64,000 nt of DNA. Origin: Biformimicrobium ophioploci (GTDB lineage Bacteria; Pseudomonadota; Gammaproteobacteria; Pseudomonadales; Cellvibrionaceae). The stretch covers positions 62,001 through 126,000 of the forward strand of contig NZ_BSYJ01000004.1 of NCBI RefSeq assembly GCF_030270605.1, in the 5' to 3' direction. Every line of letters starts with the position of its first letter. The stretch's first letter is position 1. Made by a program: the position numbers and the translations under genes. This document shows, in pieces, positions 54,842 to 64,000 of this stretch. The notes beneath the pieces are model-generated. The model did not search any database and was not told where the DNA came from. It saw only the letters and a program-made list of their open reading frames with translations.

Positions 54842-57199
54842 CTACTTCTTCTTCGCCATCGCTGCTTTCAGCAGGTCGCCCATGGAGCCCATGCCGCCAT
54901 TACCACCCTGGCTGCCGCGGCCGCCACGCTGGTTGCTTTGCTTGTTGTTCTGACTATTGTAGCGCTGGGCCTGGCGTGACTCGCGATGGTTGCCCTTGGC
55001 AACGCCCTTGTCGCCGGCTTCGCCCGGCTCATCAGTGAGACGCATGGACAGGCCGATACGCTTGCGCGCCACGTCCACTTCCATCACCTTCACTTTCACG
55101 ATATCGCCGGCCTTGACCACTTCGCTCGGATCCTTGATGAACTTGTCGCTCATCGCAGAGATATGCACCAGGCCATCCTGGTGTACGCCGATGTCCACGA
55201 ACGCACCGAAGTTGGTGACGTTGGTGGCGGTACCTTCCAGGATCATGCCCGGGCGCAGGTCCTTGATCTCCTCGACGCCGTCCTCGAACTTCGCTGTCTT
55301 GAACTCCGGGCGCGGGTCGCGGCCGGGTTTGTCCAGCTCGGAAATAATGTCCTTCACAGTCGGGATACCGAACTTGTCGCAGGTGTAGTCGGCAGGGTTC
55401 AGCTTGCGCAGGAAACCGCTGTCGCCCACCAGTGAGTTGATTTCGCGGCCATTCTTCACTGCGATGCGCTTCACCACCTCATAGGCTTCCGGGTGTACAC
55501 CGGAAGCGTCGAGCGGGTTCTCCGCGCCGTGGATGCGCAGGAAGCCGGCGGCCTGCTCGAAAGCCTTGGGCCCGAGGCGCGGCACGTCTTTCAGTTGCTT
55601 GCGGCTGGTAAAGGCACCGTTGGCGTCGCGGAACGTGACGATGTTGTTGGCGATGGACTGGTTCAGGCCGGATACGCGCGCCAATAGCGGCGCCGAGGCG
55701 GAGTTGAGTTCGGCACCAACGCCGTTTACACAGTCTTCCACCACCGCATCCAGCTGGCGCGCCAGCTCGGTCTGGGACACATCGTGCTGGTACTGGCCCA
55801 CGCCGATGGACTTTGGCTCGATCTTCACCAGCTCCGCCAGCGGGTCCTGCAGGCGGCGCGCGATGGAGATGGCGCCGCGAATGGTAACATCCAGGTCCGG
55901 GAATTCGCGCGCGGCGAATTCCGAGGCGGAGTAAATGGAAGCGCCGGATTCGTTCACCATGACCTTCTGCGCGGGCAGCTTGTAGGTCTTGAGGGTATCG
56001 CCGACAAACTTGTCGGTTTCGCGGCTGGCGGTGCCGTTGCCGATGGCAATCAGCTCCACATTGTATTTGGCGCACAGCGCCGCCAGTACCTGCGCGGATT
56101 CACGCGTGCGGTTCTGCGGCGGGTTCGGGTAGATGGCGGTGTGGTCCAGCACCTTGCCGGTGGAATCCACTACCGCAACCTTGACCCCGGTGCGCAGGCC
56201 CGGATCCAGGCCGATGGTGGCTTTCTGGCCAGCCGGCGCAGCCAGCAGCAGGTCTTTCAGGTTGCGCGCAAATACCGAGATGGCTTCTTCCTCGGCGCGC
56301 TCGCGCAGGTTGCCGAGCAGGTCGGTTTCCAGGCTGGTCAGCAGCTTGATACGCCAGGTCCAGCGCACCACTTCGCGCAGCCATTTGTCTGCGGCACGGC
56401 CCTGGTCTTCGATTTTGAAGTGGCTGGCCACCATGGATTCGCACGGGTGGCTGTCTAGCGGAGAGGCGTCTTCCGGCTGCTCAATGCCGACGCCCATGCT
56501 CAGGATGCCCTCGTTGCGGCCGCGGAAAATCGCCAGCGCGCGGTGGGACGGCATGTTGCTCCAGTCCTCGTTGTGTTCGAAGTAGTCGCGGAACTTTGCG
56601 CCTTCCTCTTCCTTGCCGTTCATGACCTTGGCCTGCACCTGGCCTTCCTTCTGCAGGAAGTCGCGCAGCTTGCCGAGCAGTTCGGCGTCCTCGGCGAAGC
56701 GCTCCATCAGGATGAACTTGGCACCGTCGAGGGCAGCCTTGGTGTCCTTGATGTCGTGCTCGTCGTTGAAGTACTTCTGCGCTTCCTCTTCCGGGTTCAG
56801 GCCCGGGTTCTCGAACAGCGCGTCTGCCAGCGGCTCGAGGCCGGCTTCAATGGCAATCTGACCCTTGGTGCGGCGCTTGGGCTTGTAGGGCAGGTAGAGG
56901 TCCTCGAGGCGGTTCTTGGTGTCGGCCTCGTTGATCTGCCCGGCCAGCTCTGGGGTGAGCTTGCCCTGCTCGTCGATGCTTTTCAGAATCGCCGCGCGGC
57001 GGTCTTCCATCTCCCGCAGGTAGCGCAGACGCTCTTCCAGGTTGCGGAGCTGGGAGTCGTCCAGCTCTCCGGTCACTTCCTTCCGGTAGCGAGCGATAAA
57101 CGGTACCGTGGCGCCCTCGTCGAGCAGGCCTACGGCGGCGGTGACTTGTTGCGGGCGGACGCCCAGTTCCTCGGCAATGCGATTGTTGATGTCGAGCAT
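54842..57199 (-). CDS. tex: Tex-family S1 RNA-binding protein
   Basis: The 785-aa cytoplasmic protein has the full Tex layout. It has an N-terminal helical region ([20 protein letters not shown]), a YqgF/RNase H-like domain ([19 protein letters not shown], about 330-450) and helix-hairpin-helix repeats (about 490-640, [16 protein letters not shown]). An S1 domain follows (about 655-725, [20 protein letters not shown]). The low-complexity Gly/Asn/Gln tail ([18 protein letters not shown]) is longer than in E. coli. Tex binds RNA at stalled transcription or translation complexes. It stands alone, with two palindromes between its stop and hdc. Confidence 0.95.
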   Translation of the reverse strand: MLDINNRIAEELGVRPQQVTAAVGLLDEGATVPFIARYRKEVTGELDDSQLRNLEERLRYLREMEDRRAAILKSIDEQGKLTPELAGQINEADTKNRLEDLYLPYKPKRRTKGQIAIEAGLEPLADALFENPGLNPEEEAQKYFNDEHDIKDTKAALDGAKFILMERFAEDAELLGKLRDFLQKEGQVQAKVMNGKEEEGAKFRDYFEHNEDWSNMPSHRALAIFRGRNEGILSMGVGIEQPEDASPLDSHPCESMVASHFKIEDQGRAADKWLREVVRWTWRIKLLTSLETDLLGNLRERAEEEAISVFARNLKDLLLAAPAGQKATIGLDPGLRTGVKVAVVDSTGKVLDHTAIYPNPPQNRTRESAQVLAALCAKYNVELIAIGNGTASRETDKFVGDTLKTYKLPAQKVMVNESGASIYSASEFAAREFPDLDVTIRGAISIARRLQDPLAELVKIEPKSIGVGQYQHDVSQTELARQLDAVVEDCVNGVGAELNSASAPLLARVSGLNQSIANNIVTFRDANGAFTSRKQLKDVPRLGPKAFEQAAGFLRIHGAENPLDASGVHPEAYEVVKRIAVKNGREINSLVGDSGFLRKLNPADYTCDKFGIPTVKDIISELDKPGRDPRPEFKTAKFEDGVEEIKDLRPGMILEGTATNVTNFGAFVDIGVHQDGLVHISAMSDKFIKDPSEVVKAGDIVKVKVMEVDVARKRIGLSMRLTDEPGEAGDKGVAKGNHRESRQAQRYNSQNNKQSNQRGGRGSQGGNGGMGSMGDLLKAAMAKKK

Positions 57200-57441
57200 A
57201 GGTTACTTCAACTGCTTATTTTTCTTGCTGATGTGGCAGCCAGGCTACCGCTTTTTCCGGCCGCCATTATGCGCCAAGCGCCGCCCTGAACCAATCGCCA
57301 ATGCCGGGTCGGGTGTGACCTACAGGGCAGTTTGCGACCAACAGCAATTCTTTACGATAGACAGCCGTTTCAGGCAGATCTTTTGTCTTTTTATTCGGGT
57401 AGAATGCGCCACTAGTCAAAAATTGAACAGTGGGAAGTTCC

Positions 57442-58704
57442 GTGGAAATCTCCAGTAAAAACAAGCTGCTTGGGGTTGTTGTGCTCGCCGGAGCACTTCT
57501 GGTTGCAGGTCTGTTGCTCATGGCGCCAAAGCCGGAGAAAAAAGTGCCTGAAGTGGCGCTGCCGCCTGTGGCCGATGTGCTCTATGCGGAGCCGGGTCAG
57601 CGCACCCTGCTGGTGCCGAGCCAGGGTACGGTGCGCGCGCGCCACGAGATCGATGTGGTGGCCCGGGTTGGCGGGGCTATCGAGAGCGTGAGCGATGCTT
57701 TTGTGGCCGGCGGCTTTTTCACCGATGGCGATGCGCTGCTGCAGATCGAGGCCGCGGACTACCAGTTCCAGCTGACCCGTGCGGAGTCGCAGCTGGCCAA
57801 TGCCCAGTCCACCCTTTCCCAGGAAGAGGGGCGTGCGCGCCAGGCCAAGCGTGAGTGGCGTGAACTTGGAAGCCAATCGGCCAATGACCTTTTCCTGCGC
57901 AAGCCTCAGCTGAGCGCTGCCAAGGCGGCCGTGGAAGCTGCCCGCGCCGATCGTGACCAGGCCAGGCTGAATCTGGCGCGTACCAGCGTCAAGGCACCAT
58001 TTGCCGGCCGTGTGGTGGAAACCTATGTCGACCTGGGCCAGTTCATTCCCGCCGGCACCCGGCTGGCACGCATTCATAGCACCGGGGTGGCCGAAGTACG
58101 GTTGCCACTCACCGATCGCCAGTTGGCCCTGCTGGACCTGCCGCTCGGGCAGTCCATCGAGAACGGTCCCGCGGTTCGGCTGACCGCAGAAGTGGCCGGT
58201 GAACCGCGCGAGTGGCGCGGTGTCCTGGTGCGCACCGAGGCCAACATCGATTCCAGCAGTCGCTTTGTCTATGCCGTAGCCCGGGTCCAGGAACCGTATA
58301 AAGGTGCCGTACCGCTGGCAAACGGCCTGTTCGTGGAAGCGGATATTGCCGGTAAGACGCTGGATAACGTCACCCGCCTTCCGCGCCAGGCCCTGCATGA
58401 AGGCAGCCATGTGCTGGTGCTGGATGCGGAGAATAAACTGCGCACCCGCTCTGTGGAGCTTCTGCAGGCTGTCGATAGTGAAGTCTGGGTGCGTGGCGAT
58501 ATTGCAAGCGGTGAGCGTGTGGTGGTATCCAGCCTGGGTTACCAGCGTGACGGCATGGTGATTACGCCGAATCCCGTGAATGAAAATCCTGCAGGTATTC
58601 AGATCGGTGCAGGCGAAGCCGATACAGCCGAGCCCGTCAACTCTGAAACGGCGGCAACCGATCCGTCATCAGGCGGTGCCGCTGGCGCAGCGGGAGTACA
58701 TTGA
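57442..58704 (+). CDS. RND efflux periplasmic adaptor (membrane fusion protein)
   Basis: The gene encodes 420 aa from the GTG at 57442, preferred because GGAAG lies at the right distance; a GTG four codons earlier is possible. One N-terminal membrane anchor (LLGVVVLAGALLVAGLLLM) is present instead of a lipobox. It continues with a lipoyl-like half (ARVGGAIESVSDAFVAGGFF), a helical hairpin (about 110-180, LTRAESQLANAQSTLSQ) and beta-barrel regions. It links the inner-membrane pump to an outer-membrane channel. The pump gene starts three bases after its stop. No outer-membrane channel gene is present in the window, and there is no linked regulator. Confidence 0.92.
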   Translation: MEISSKNKLLGVVVLAGALLVAGLLLMAPKPEKKVPEVALPPVADVLYAEPGQRTLLVPSQGTVRARHEIDVVARVGGAIESVSDAFVAGGFFTDGDALLQIEAADYQFQLTRAESQLANAQSTLSQEEGRARQAKREWRELGSQSANDLFLRKPQLSAAKAAVEAARADRDQARLNLARTSVKAPFAGRVVETYVDLGQFIPAGTRLARIHSTGVAEVRLPLTDRQLALLDLPLGQSIENGPAVRLTAEVAGEPREWRGVLVRTEANIDSSSRFVYAVARVQEPYKGAVPLANGLFVEADIAGKTLDNVTRLPRQALHEGSHVLVLDAENKLRTRSVELLQAVDSEVWVRGDIASGERVVVSSLGYQRDGMVITPNPVNENPAGIQIGAGEADTAEPVNSETAATDPSSGGAAGAAGVH

Positions 58705-58706
58705 GC

Positions 58707-61700
58707 ATGAACGGCATTATCGGTTGGTTTGTTCGCAACAGTAAGGCCGCCAACCTGCTGATGATCATGATTCTCATCGGCGGTATTTTCGGTATCCAGA
58801 GTGTCGGTCGCCAGGTTTTCCCGTCTGCCACCTCCGATACGGTCTCGGTCGACATTTCCTATCCAGGCGCGGGGCCGGCGGAAGTCGAGCAGCAGGTGAC
58901 GCTCAGGGTCGAGCAGGCCATTGCTGAGGTTAAGGGCATCAAGGAGATCAATTCCTTCTCCCGCCGCAGCCATTCGACGGTGAATGTGGAGGCCGAGGAG
59001 GGCTATGACCAGCTACGCCTGCTGAACGATATCAAGGTGAAGGTCGATAGCATCAACACCTTCCCCGGCGGCATCGAGCGCCCGGTTGTTGGTGTGCGAG
59101 AGCGGGAAATGCAGATGATGCATATCGCCGTGGGTGGTGACGTTTCCGAGCGCCAGCTTAAGGATATTGCCGTCGACCTGCGTGATCGCCTGGTGCTCCT
59201 GACCGGCGTACGCCGGGTGGATATCTGGGGTGAGCGCGCGGATGAGATGTCCATCGAGGTCTCTGAAGTAGACCTGCGCCGTTACAACCTGAGCTTTGAC
59301 GATGTCGCCAATGCGGTGAGCCGCTCTTCGCTGGATCTGCCCGCGGGCATGATCCGCTCGGATCGTGGGGATATCCAGGTACAGACCCGTGGCCAGGCTT
59401 ACACCGCTGAAGATTTCGCCCGTATCCCCGTGCTCAGCCGCGCCGATGGAACAGTGTTGCTGCTCCGTGACGTTGCCACGATCACCGATGGTTTCGAGGA
59501 GGAAAGCGGGGCTATTCGCTTCAACGGCAAGCGTGCGATGAACCTGCGCGTGCTGCAGGGTGAGCCGCTGGATGTTGTTGCCACTGCCGAGCGCGTTCGG
59601 AAATTTATTGACGAGGCGCGCGAGGAATTGCCGCCGGGCATGCAGCTGGAAATCTGGTCCGACATGTCAGACATGTACTCAGACCGGATGAACCTGCTGT
59701 TGAAGAACGCGCTGGGTGGTCTGACCCTGGTGTTCATTCTGCTGATGCTGTTCCTGCGCCCGGCCCTTGCTGCCTGGGTAACCATCGGGATCGCCACCGC
59801 GTTTATGGGGGCTCTTTGGCTGCTGCCCGCAGTCGGGGTGACGCTGAACATGCTGTCCCTGTTTGCGTTCCTGTTGATCCTGGGGATTGTGGTGGATGAT
59901 GCCATTATCGTGGGAGAGGCTGTGCATGCGGCCCACGATCGCGGAATGAGTGGACTGGAGGCCGCGGACCTGGGTGTGAGCCAGGTGGCGAAGCCCGTCA
60001 TATTTGCTGTGGTCTCCACCATGGTTTTCTTCATCCCGTTCCTGTTGCTGCCGGGGGGTACCGCGCAGATCGCTTTGTCGCTGGCGGCCGTGGTGTTGTT
60101 GTGTTTGGTATTTTCGCTGGTGGAGTCGCTGCTGATCCTGCCGGCACACCTCGTCGGGATGAAGCCGGAGAAACCGGCGACATCCGGTTTCGGTAAGAAA
60201 CTGCAGGCTGTGCGTGGCCGCTTTGCCGGAGCGCTCAGGGTTGCTAATGAGCGCCACTACGCGCCGTTGCTGGAGAAATCCCTGCGCAGCAGTCGCGTTA
60301 CCGTCATGATATTTTTTGTCGCACTCATTGCTGCTATTGCGCTGTACGGCAAGGGCTACCTGAAGACCAGCTTTATGCCGGAAGTCACGTCGGACATGCT
60401 GCAGCTGAACGCCAGCCTGGCTGCCGGTGAGCCCTTCCAGGAGGCAGAGCGGGTCATGAACCAGTTTGTCGTTGCCGCCGACAGGCTTGGGCAAGATGAG
60501 GAGATGCTGGCCAAGAATAATGGCGAGCCGTTTGTCAAAAGCAGCATGATGTTCCTCTGGCGCGGTAATATTTATGTGAACCTGCAGCTCATGCCAGGTG
60601 AGGACCGGGATGTCGACCCGAGCGAGCTTGCCCAACGCTGGCGCGAGTACGTCGGTGAGTTACCGGGCAGTGTTGAGGATATGCGGATTACCGGCAGCAT
60701 TAATGATTCCGGGCCTGGCATGTCACTGCATCTCAGCACGGGTTCGGGAGACATGGCCGAGCTGCGCCGCGCTGCAGATGACGTCAAGAAAAGGCTTGCC
60801 GATTACGAGGGCCTTTACGATGTACGCGACAACCTGAGTAGTGCGCGTCAGGACATCGAGATTCAGCTGAAGCCCTATGCGGAGAATATGGGTGTCAACC
60901 TCACCAGTATTGCGCGCCAGGTGCGTCAGGGCTTTTACGGCCAGGAAGTGCAACGCATTCCGCGCGGCAGTGAGGACGTACGCGTAATGGTGCGCTACCC
61001 GCAGGAAGAGCGGGCCAGCGAAGACCAGATAGATCGCGTGCGCATCCGTACCAGCCAGGGTGAAGTGCCGTTCAGCGCGGTGGCAGAAGCTGTCTATGTG
61101 CCCGGGTACGCCACCATTCGCCGCAACGACCGCGAGCGCGCGGTACGTATTTCCGCGGAAATCGAGCCGGGTACAACGGAATCCTTCAAGGTGCTGGAAG
61201 ACCTGCGTGAGACTGCATTCCCCGAGTGGGAAAGCCGTTATCCGGGCTTCAGCCTGAAGACATCCGGGCAAATGCAGGAAGAGCAGGAATTCAACAGTGC
61301 GATGACAGCATTCTTTGTGCTGGCCCTGTTCACCATTTATGCACTGCTGGCGATTGCCTTCCGCTCCTATGCGCAGCCCCTGTTGATCCTGACGGCAGTG
61401 CCGTTCGGCTTCTTCGGCGCAGTGGTGGGGCACCTGATTACCGGGCACAATATCAGCATGATGTCGCTACTGGGTTTCCTTGCCGCGGCCGGTGTTGTTG
61501 TGAATGACAACCTGGTACTGATGGATCGGATCAATCAGCTGCGTCACCAGGGCATGGCCGTTGTCGATGCGGTGACCCAGGCAGGGCGGGACCGCTTCCG
61601 CCCGATCATCCTGACCTCCGTTACCACATTTATTGGCTTGGTACCGATCATGTTCGAGCGCTCTATCCAGGCGCAGTTCCTGATTCCGATGGTGGTCAGT

Positions 61701-61841
61701 CTGGCGTTTGGTGTCCTGTTCGCCACCGCGGTGACCCTGATCCTGGTGCCCAACCTCTACAAGATCATGGAGGTTCTGCGTGGCAAGGCTCATGGACGTC
61801 GCAGCGATGCCGCATTACCGGGGGGTGTTGAAAGCGCCTAG
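58707..61841 (+). CDS. RND-family (HAE1/AcrB-like) efflux pump
   Basis: The 1044-aa pump has an ATG three bases after the adaptor stop with a GGGAG site. Twelve helices in two halves are separated by two large periplasmic loops. Motif GIVVDDAIIVGEAVHAA in TM4 carries the proton-relay Asp pair, and VVVNDNLVLMDRINQ is its TM10 counterpart. The sequence groups with the multidrug and hydrophobic-compound pumps (MNGIIGWFVRNSKAANLLM start) rather than metal pumps, since it lacks a CusA-type Met pattern. The substrate is unknown. It is followed by a strong terminator. Confidence 0.93.
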   Translation: MNGIIGWFVRNSKAANLLMIMILIGGIFGIQSVGRQVFPSATSDTVSVDISYPGAGPAEVEQQVTLRVEQAIAEVKGIKEINSFSRRSHSTVNVEAEEGYDQLRLLNDIKVKVDSINTFPGGIERPVVGVREREMQMMHIAVGGDVSERQLKDIAVDLRDRLVLLTGVRRVDIWGERADEMSIEVSEVDLRRYNLSFDDVANAVSRSSLDLPAGMIRSDRGDIQVQTRGQAYTAEDFARIPVLSRADGTVLLLRDVATITDGFEEESGAIRFNGKRAMNLRVLQGEPLDVVATAERVRKFIDEAREELPPGMQLEIWSDMSDMYSDRMNLLLKNALGGLTLVFILLMLFLRPALAAWVTIGIATAFMGALWLLPAVGVTLNMLSLFAFLLILGIVVDDAIIVGEAVHAAHDRGMSGLEAADLGVSQVAKPVIFAVVSTMVFFIPFLLLPGGTAQIALSLAAVVLLCLVFSLVESLLILPAHLVGMKPEKPATSGFGKKLQAVRGRFAGALRVANERHYAPLLEKSLRSSRVTVMIFFVALIAAIALYGKGYLKTSFMPEVTSDMLQLNASLAAGEPFQEAERVMNQFVVAADRLGQDEEMLAKNNGEPFVKSSMMFLWRGNIYVNLQLMPGEDRDVDPSELAQRWREYVGELPGSVEDMRITGSINDSGPGMSLHLSTGSGDMAELRRAADDVKKRLADYEGLYDVRDNLSSARQDIEIQLKPYAENMGVNLTSIARQVRQGFYGQEVQRIPRGSEDVRVMVRYPQEERASEDQIDRVRIRTSQGEVPFSAVAEAVYVPGYATIRRNDRERAVRISAEIEPGTTESFKVLEDLRETAFPEWESRYPGFSLKTSGQMQEEQEFNSAMTAFFVLALFTIYALLAIAFRSYAQPLLILTAVPFGFFGAVVGHLITGHNISMMSLLGFLAAAGVVVNDNLVLMDRINQLRHQGMAVVDAVTQAGRDRFRPIILTSVTTFIGLVPIMFERSIQAQFLIPMVVSLAFGVLFATAVTLILVPNLYKIMEVLRGKAHGRRSDAALPGGVESA

Positions 61842-61894
61842 TTGAAAGCGTTTAAAAAGCGCCTAGAATGCTCTCGCGAGCCAGTCAATTGGAA

Positions 61895-61921
61895 AAGGGT
61901 CCGCAATGCGGGCCCTTTTTT
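61895..61921 (+). terminator. intrinsic terminator after the RND operon
   Basis: AAGGGTCCGC and GCGGGCCCTT form a 10-bp stem (one G-U) with an AAT loop, followed by six T. It ends the adaptor-pump operon, 53 bases after the stop, and precedes rsmE. Confidence 0.93.
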
Positions 61922-61937
61922 GTGAGCCACTTATTTT

Positions 61938-62684
61938 ATGAGAATCCCGAGAATCTATTCCCCCGTGCCATTATCGGGCCTTGCCGAGGTTGAGCTGGAT
62001 GAAAGCGCCAGCCGTCACCTGGTCAAGGCGCTGCGCTTTGATGCTGGCCGGGAAATCATCCTGTTCGACGGTTTTGGCGGCGAGTACCGGGCAACGCTGA
62101 CGGAGGCGGGCAAGCGCGCCAGAGCCCGCTTGGACGAATTCGCGGAGGGCGACCGCCAGTCGCCGCTGGCGATAGAGCTGGCGATCGGCATATCGCGCGG
62201 TGAGCGATTCGACTGGGTTGTGCAGAAGGCCACCGAGCTGGGGGTGCACAGCATCCGTCCGCTGTTCACCGAGCGCTGCGAGGTGCGCCTCAAGGGCGAT
62301 CGGCTGGCGAAAAAGGTACAGCACTGGCAGAAAATTGCGATCAGCGCCTGCGAGCAGTGCGCGCGAAATCTGGTGCCAGCGATCGAGCAACCACAATCCC
62401 TGCGGGAATACCTCCAGTCAGGAACCGCTGGTGAAACAGGGCGTGTCAGCCTTGTCCTGCATCATCGCACGGCGCAGACGCTTGCGGAGATCCAGCAGGT
62501 GAGGGGGGCTCCCGCTTCCGCTACCCTGTTAGTTGGCCCTGAGGGCGGTCTGTCGGCAGAGGAAATCGGTAGTGCGGAGTCTGCGGGTTTTCAGGCGCTT
62601 GCGTTAGGCCCCCGGGTATTGAGGACTGAGACGGCGCCGGTTGCGGCGCTCTCTGTCTTGCAGTTTTTCTGGGGCGACTTTTGA
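61938..62684 (+). CDS. rsmE: 16S rRNA (uracil-1498-N3)-methyltransferase
   Basis: The 248-aa SPOUT-class methyltransferase modifies U1498 of 16S rRNA. The N-terminal PUA-like domain includes SRHLVKALRFDAGREI. The C-terminal trefoil-knot SAM site has TLLVGPEGGLSAEEI and LALGPRVLRTETAPVAAL, both typical of RsmE. WVVQKATELGVHSIRPLFTE is the family block in the middle. The length is standard. The HAD gene follows after a short gap and is probably co-transcribed. Confidence 0.95.
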   Translation: MRIPRIYSPVPLSGLAEVELDESASRHLVKALRFDAGREIILFDGFGGEYRATLTEAGKRARARLDEFAEGDRQSPLAIELAIGISRGERFDWVVQKATELGVHSIRPLFTERCEVRLKGDRLAKKVQHWQKIAISACEQCARNLVPAIEQPQSLREYLQSGTAGETGRVSLVLHHRTAQTLAEIQQVRGAPASATLLVGPEGGLSAEEIGSAESAGFQALALGPRVLRTETAPVAALSVLQFFWGDF

Positions 62685-62721
62685 TCGCGCGCCGACGTTT
62701 GATAGGGCATGGAGAGCGGAT

Positions 62722-63366
62722 TTGAATTACGAACTGGTGATTTTCGACTGTGACGGCGTCCTGGTAGATAGTGAGTCCATCGTCTGCCGTGTGATTGCCG
62801 AGGAAATGCAGGCCATTGGTCTTGAGACCACTGTCGAGGAAGTGGATCGCCGCTTCACCGGGCGCACTGCCGAAGATTGCCTGCTCGAAATAGAAAAGGA
62901 ATTTGGCGGCCCTTTGCCCGCGAATTACTTTGATAATTGCGAACGCAGGATTCGCGAGCTTTTTCACCGGGACCTGGAGCCGGTTGCCGGTATTCAGGAG
63001 TTGCTGGAGCACCTGACGGAGACAGCGACTCCGGTTTGCGTTGCGTCTTCTGGCAGCCATGAAAAAATGCGTTTGACGCTTGGCAAGACCAACCTGTTGC
63101 CCTATTTCAACGGGCATGTTTTTTCTGCAGAGGATGTGGGGCGTGGCAAGCCCTGGCCGGACCTTTTTCTTTTCGCCGCAAAAAAATTCCATGTGGAACC
63201 TTCCCGCTGCCTTGTTATCGAAGACTCCGTGCCCGGTGTGAAAGCGGCTGTTGCTGCAGGTATGAAAGTAATTGGCTATGCCGCAGACCAGTATCGCGTC
63301 AAGCCGCTGGAAAATGCCGGCGCAAAAGTGGTGTTGGATCTGTCCTCGATCAGCGCCTTGCTTTGA
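62722..63366 (+). CDS. HAD-superfamily phosphatase (YieH-like)
   Basis: The gene encodes 214 aa from a TTG at 62722 with GGAG ten bases upstream; longer upstream codons overlap rsmE and look non-coding. HAD subfamily IA motifs are VIFDCDGVLVDSE (nucleophile Asp), VCVASSGSHEKM (motif II), GKPWPDLFLF (motif III Lys) and CLVIEDSVPGVKAA (motif IV). The closest resemblance is to YieH/6-phosphogluconate phosphatases, though phosphoglycolate and beta-phosphoglucomutase types share these motifs. Substrate therefore remains open. A 7-bp hairpin follows the stop. Confidence 0.87.
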   Translation: MNYELVIFDCDGVLVDSESIVCRVIAEEMQAIGLETTVEEVDRRFTGRTAEDCLLEIEKEFGGPLPANYFDNCERRIRELFHRDLEPVAGIQELLEHLTETATPVCVASSGSHEKMRLTLGKTNLLPYFNGHVFSAEDVGRGKPWPDLFLFAAKKFHVEPSRCLVIEDSVPGVKAAVAAGMKVIGYAADQYRVKPLENAGAKVVLDLSSISALL

Positions 63367-63367
63367 A

Positions 63368-63384
63368 ATTCGCACAATGCGAAT
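63368..63384. other. hairpin after the HAD gene
   Basis: ATTCGCA and TGCGAAT pair around a three-base loop directly after the stop codon. The run that follows on the plus strand is A-rich, not T-rich, so it is not a standard terminator for this gene. The rest of 63385-63618 is AT-rich and holds no gene; the receptor promoter must lie there. Confidence 0.4.
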
Positions 63385-63618
63385 CAAAAAACATAAAAAA
63401 TAAATATTCCGACGGAATAAATACAAGTCAGAAAAACTGCCTTCACGCCGAATATTAAAACCCCACAAAATACATGGTGCGTTTTTCAAAAAAGTGGCGC
63501 TATTGCTTACCGGAATTGAGTAAAAAGTTCCTGTAAGGCGTGTGCTTGCGAAAAAAATCAGCCATATTTTCTGCAGTCTTTTGTTCCAAGGATTTTGCAA
63601 GGGCAAGGAGTGCAGGCA

Positions 63619-64000
63619 ATGAGGAAAAACATACTGGCAGCTGCAATTAGTGCCGCCACCCTGGCAGCGATGCAGCCGCTGTGGGCTCAGGATGCAGACG
63701 ATGACACCGCAGGTGAGCAAATCGTCGAGGAATTGATGGTAACGGGTTCCCGTCTTGTGTCGACAAACGCTGTCAGCGCCAGTCCGGTAACCGCGGTCGA
63801 TGCATCTGATTTCCGCGCAACCGGTAATGTGCGGGTTGAAGACTTGATCAACGACCTGCCCCAGGTGAAGCCAACCCAGACCGCGGGCCAGGCCAATGGC
63901 GCAACCGGTACCGCTACGGTTGACCTGCGTGGCCTGGGTGCCGTGCGAACCCTTGTGCTGATGAATGGCCGGCGCCTGCCGCCGGGCTCACCGCTCGCAG
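63619..64000 (+). CDS. TonB-dependent receptor (start only)
   Basis: My translation from an ATG at 63619, with an AGGAG site upstream, runs open to the window end (127 codons). It has a signal peptide (MRKNILAAAISAATLAAMQP, cut near LWAQ), a TonB-box-like stretch (IVEELMVTGSRLV) and the start of a plug domain (VRVEDLINDLPQV, ATVDLRGLGAVRTLVLMNGR). These openings are typical of oligosaccharide- and peptide-type receptors of marine gammaproteobacteria. The substrate cannot be told without the barrel. It is not linked to the NRPS locus, being over 35 kb away. Confidence 0.9.
   Translation, partial: MRKNILAAAISAATLAAMQPLWAQDADDDTAGEQIVEELMVTGSRLVSTNAVSASPVTAVDASDFRATGNVRVEDLINDLPQVKPTQTAGQANGATGTATVDLRGLGAVRTLVLMNGRRLPPGSPLA

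Noticed and set aside
55479-56075. 198-codon frame inside tex
   Set aside because: An Arg/Pro/Gly-rich shadow in another frame of the same strand.

Overview
The window looks like the chromosome of a marine-type gammaproteobacterium, probably of the Cellvibrionales/Microbulbifer kind. This is an inference from gene content: a cysQ / yrfG-hslR-hslO-pckA neighbourhood, cryptochrome DASH, Tex, a TonB-dependent receptor with an N-terminal plug, and an EPS locus with a Wzc-like kinase. No rRNA, tRNA, CRISPR array or insertion sequence was recognised.

Region 1 (1-38.2 kb) is a large Wzy-type exopolysaccharide (EPS) or capsule locus, mostly on the minus strand. It holds an exported beta-helix protein (partial), a decayed and an intact Ig-like lipoprotein, a PHP-type phosphatase, a Wzc-like tyrosine kinase, a short Wza-like exporter, an outer-membrane barrel, and an undecaprenyl-phosphate sugar transferase lacking its N-terminal membrane region. 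Further along are a Wzx flippase, two GT2 glycosyltransferases, a Wzy-like polymerase, an FrhB-like iron-sulfur protein, a UDP-HexNAc dehydrogenase, a polysaccharide pyruvyltransferase, a split Alg13/Alg14-type glycosyltransferase pair and galU.

Three plus-strand genes on either side of wzx give the locus a complete non-ribosomal peptide machinery. They are a 1110-aa (half-C)-A-T-TE protein, an Sfp-type phosphopantetheinyl transferase overlapping it, and a 4582-aa synthetase read as A-T-C-A-T-C-T-C-A-T-C-A-T. The last carrier domain of the large synthetase is fused to a left-handed beta-helix acyltransferase of the kind that acylates sugars. The simplest reading is a pathway that builds a short, probably glycine-containing acyl-peptide and attaches it to a sugar of the exported polysaccharide. 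This is the candidate undescribed system here. The sequence shows the fusion and the embedding; the peptide-to-glycan transfer is inference.

Region 2 (38.2-64 kb) is mostly ordinary chromosome: an outer-membrane barrel, an orphan HicB-like protein, cysQ, a YhhN-family protein, yrfG, hslR, a Deg-like protease, hslO, pckA with a HexR-like operator, cry-DASH, an M15 peptidase, a lytic transglycosylase, an AI-2E-family permease, a thioredoxin-like protein, histidine decarboxylase, tex, an RND efflux pair, rsmE, a HAD phosphatase and the start of a TonB-dependent receptor. The unusual DNA here is a pair of related 18-bp-stem palindromes between tex and hdc.
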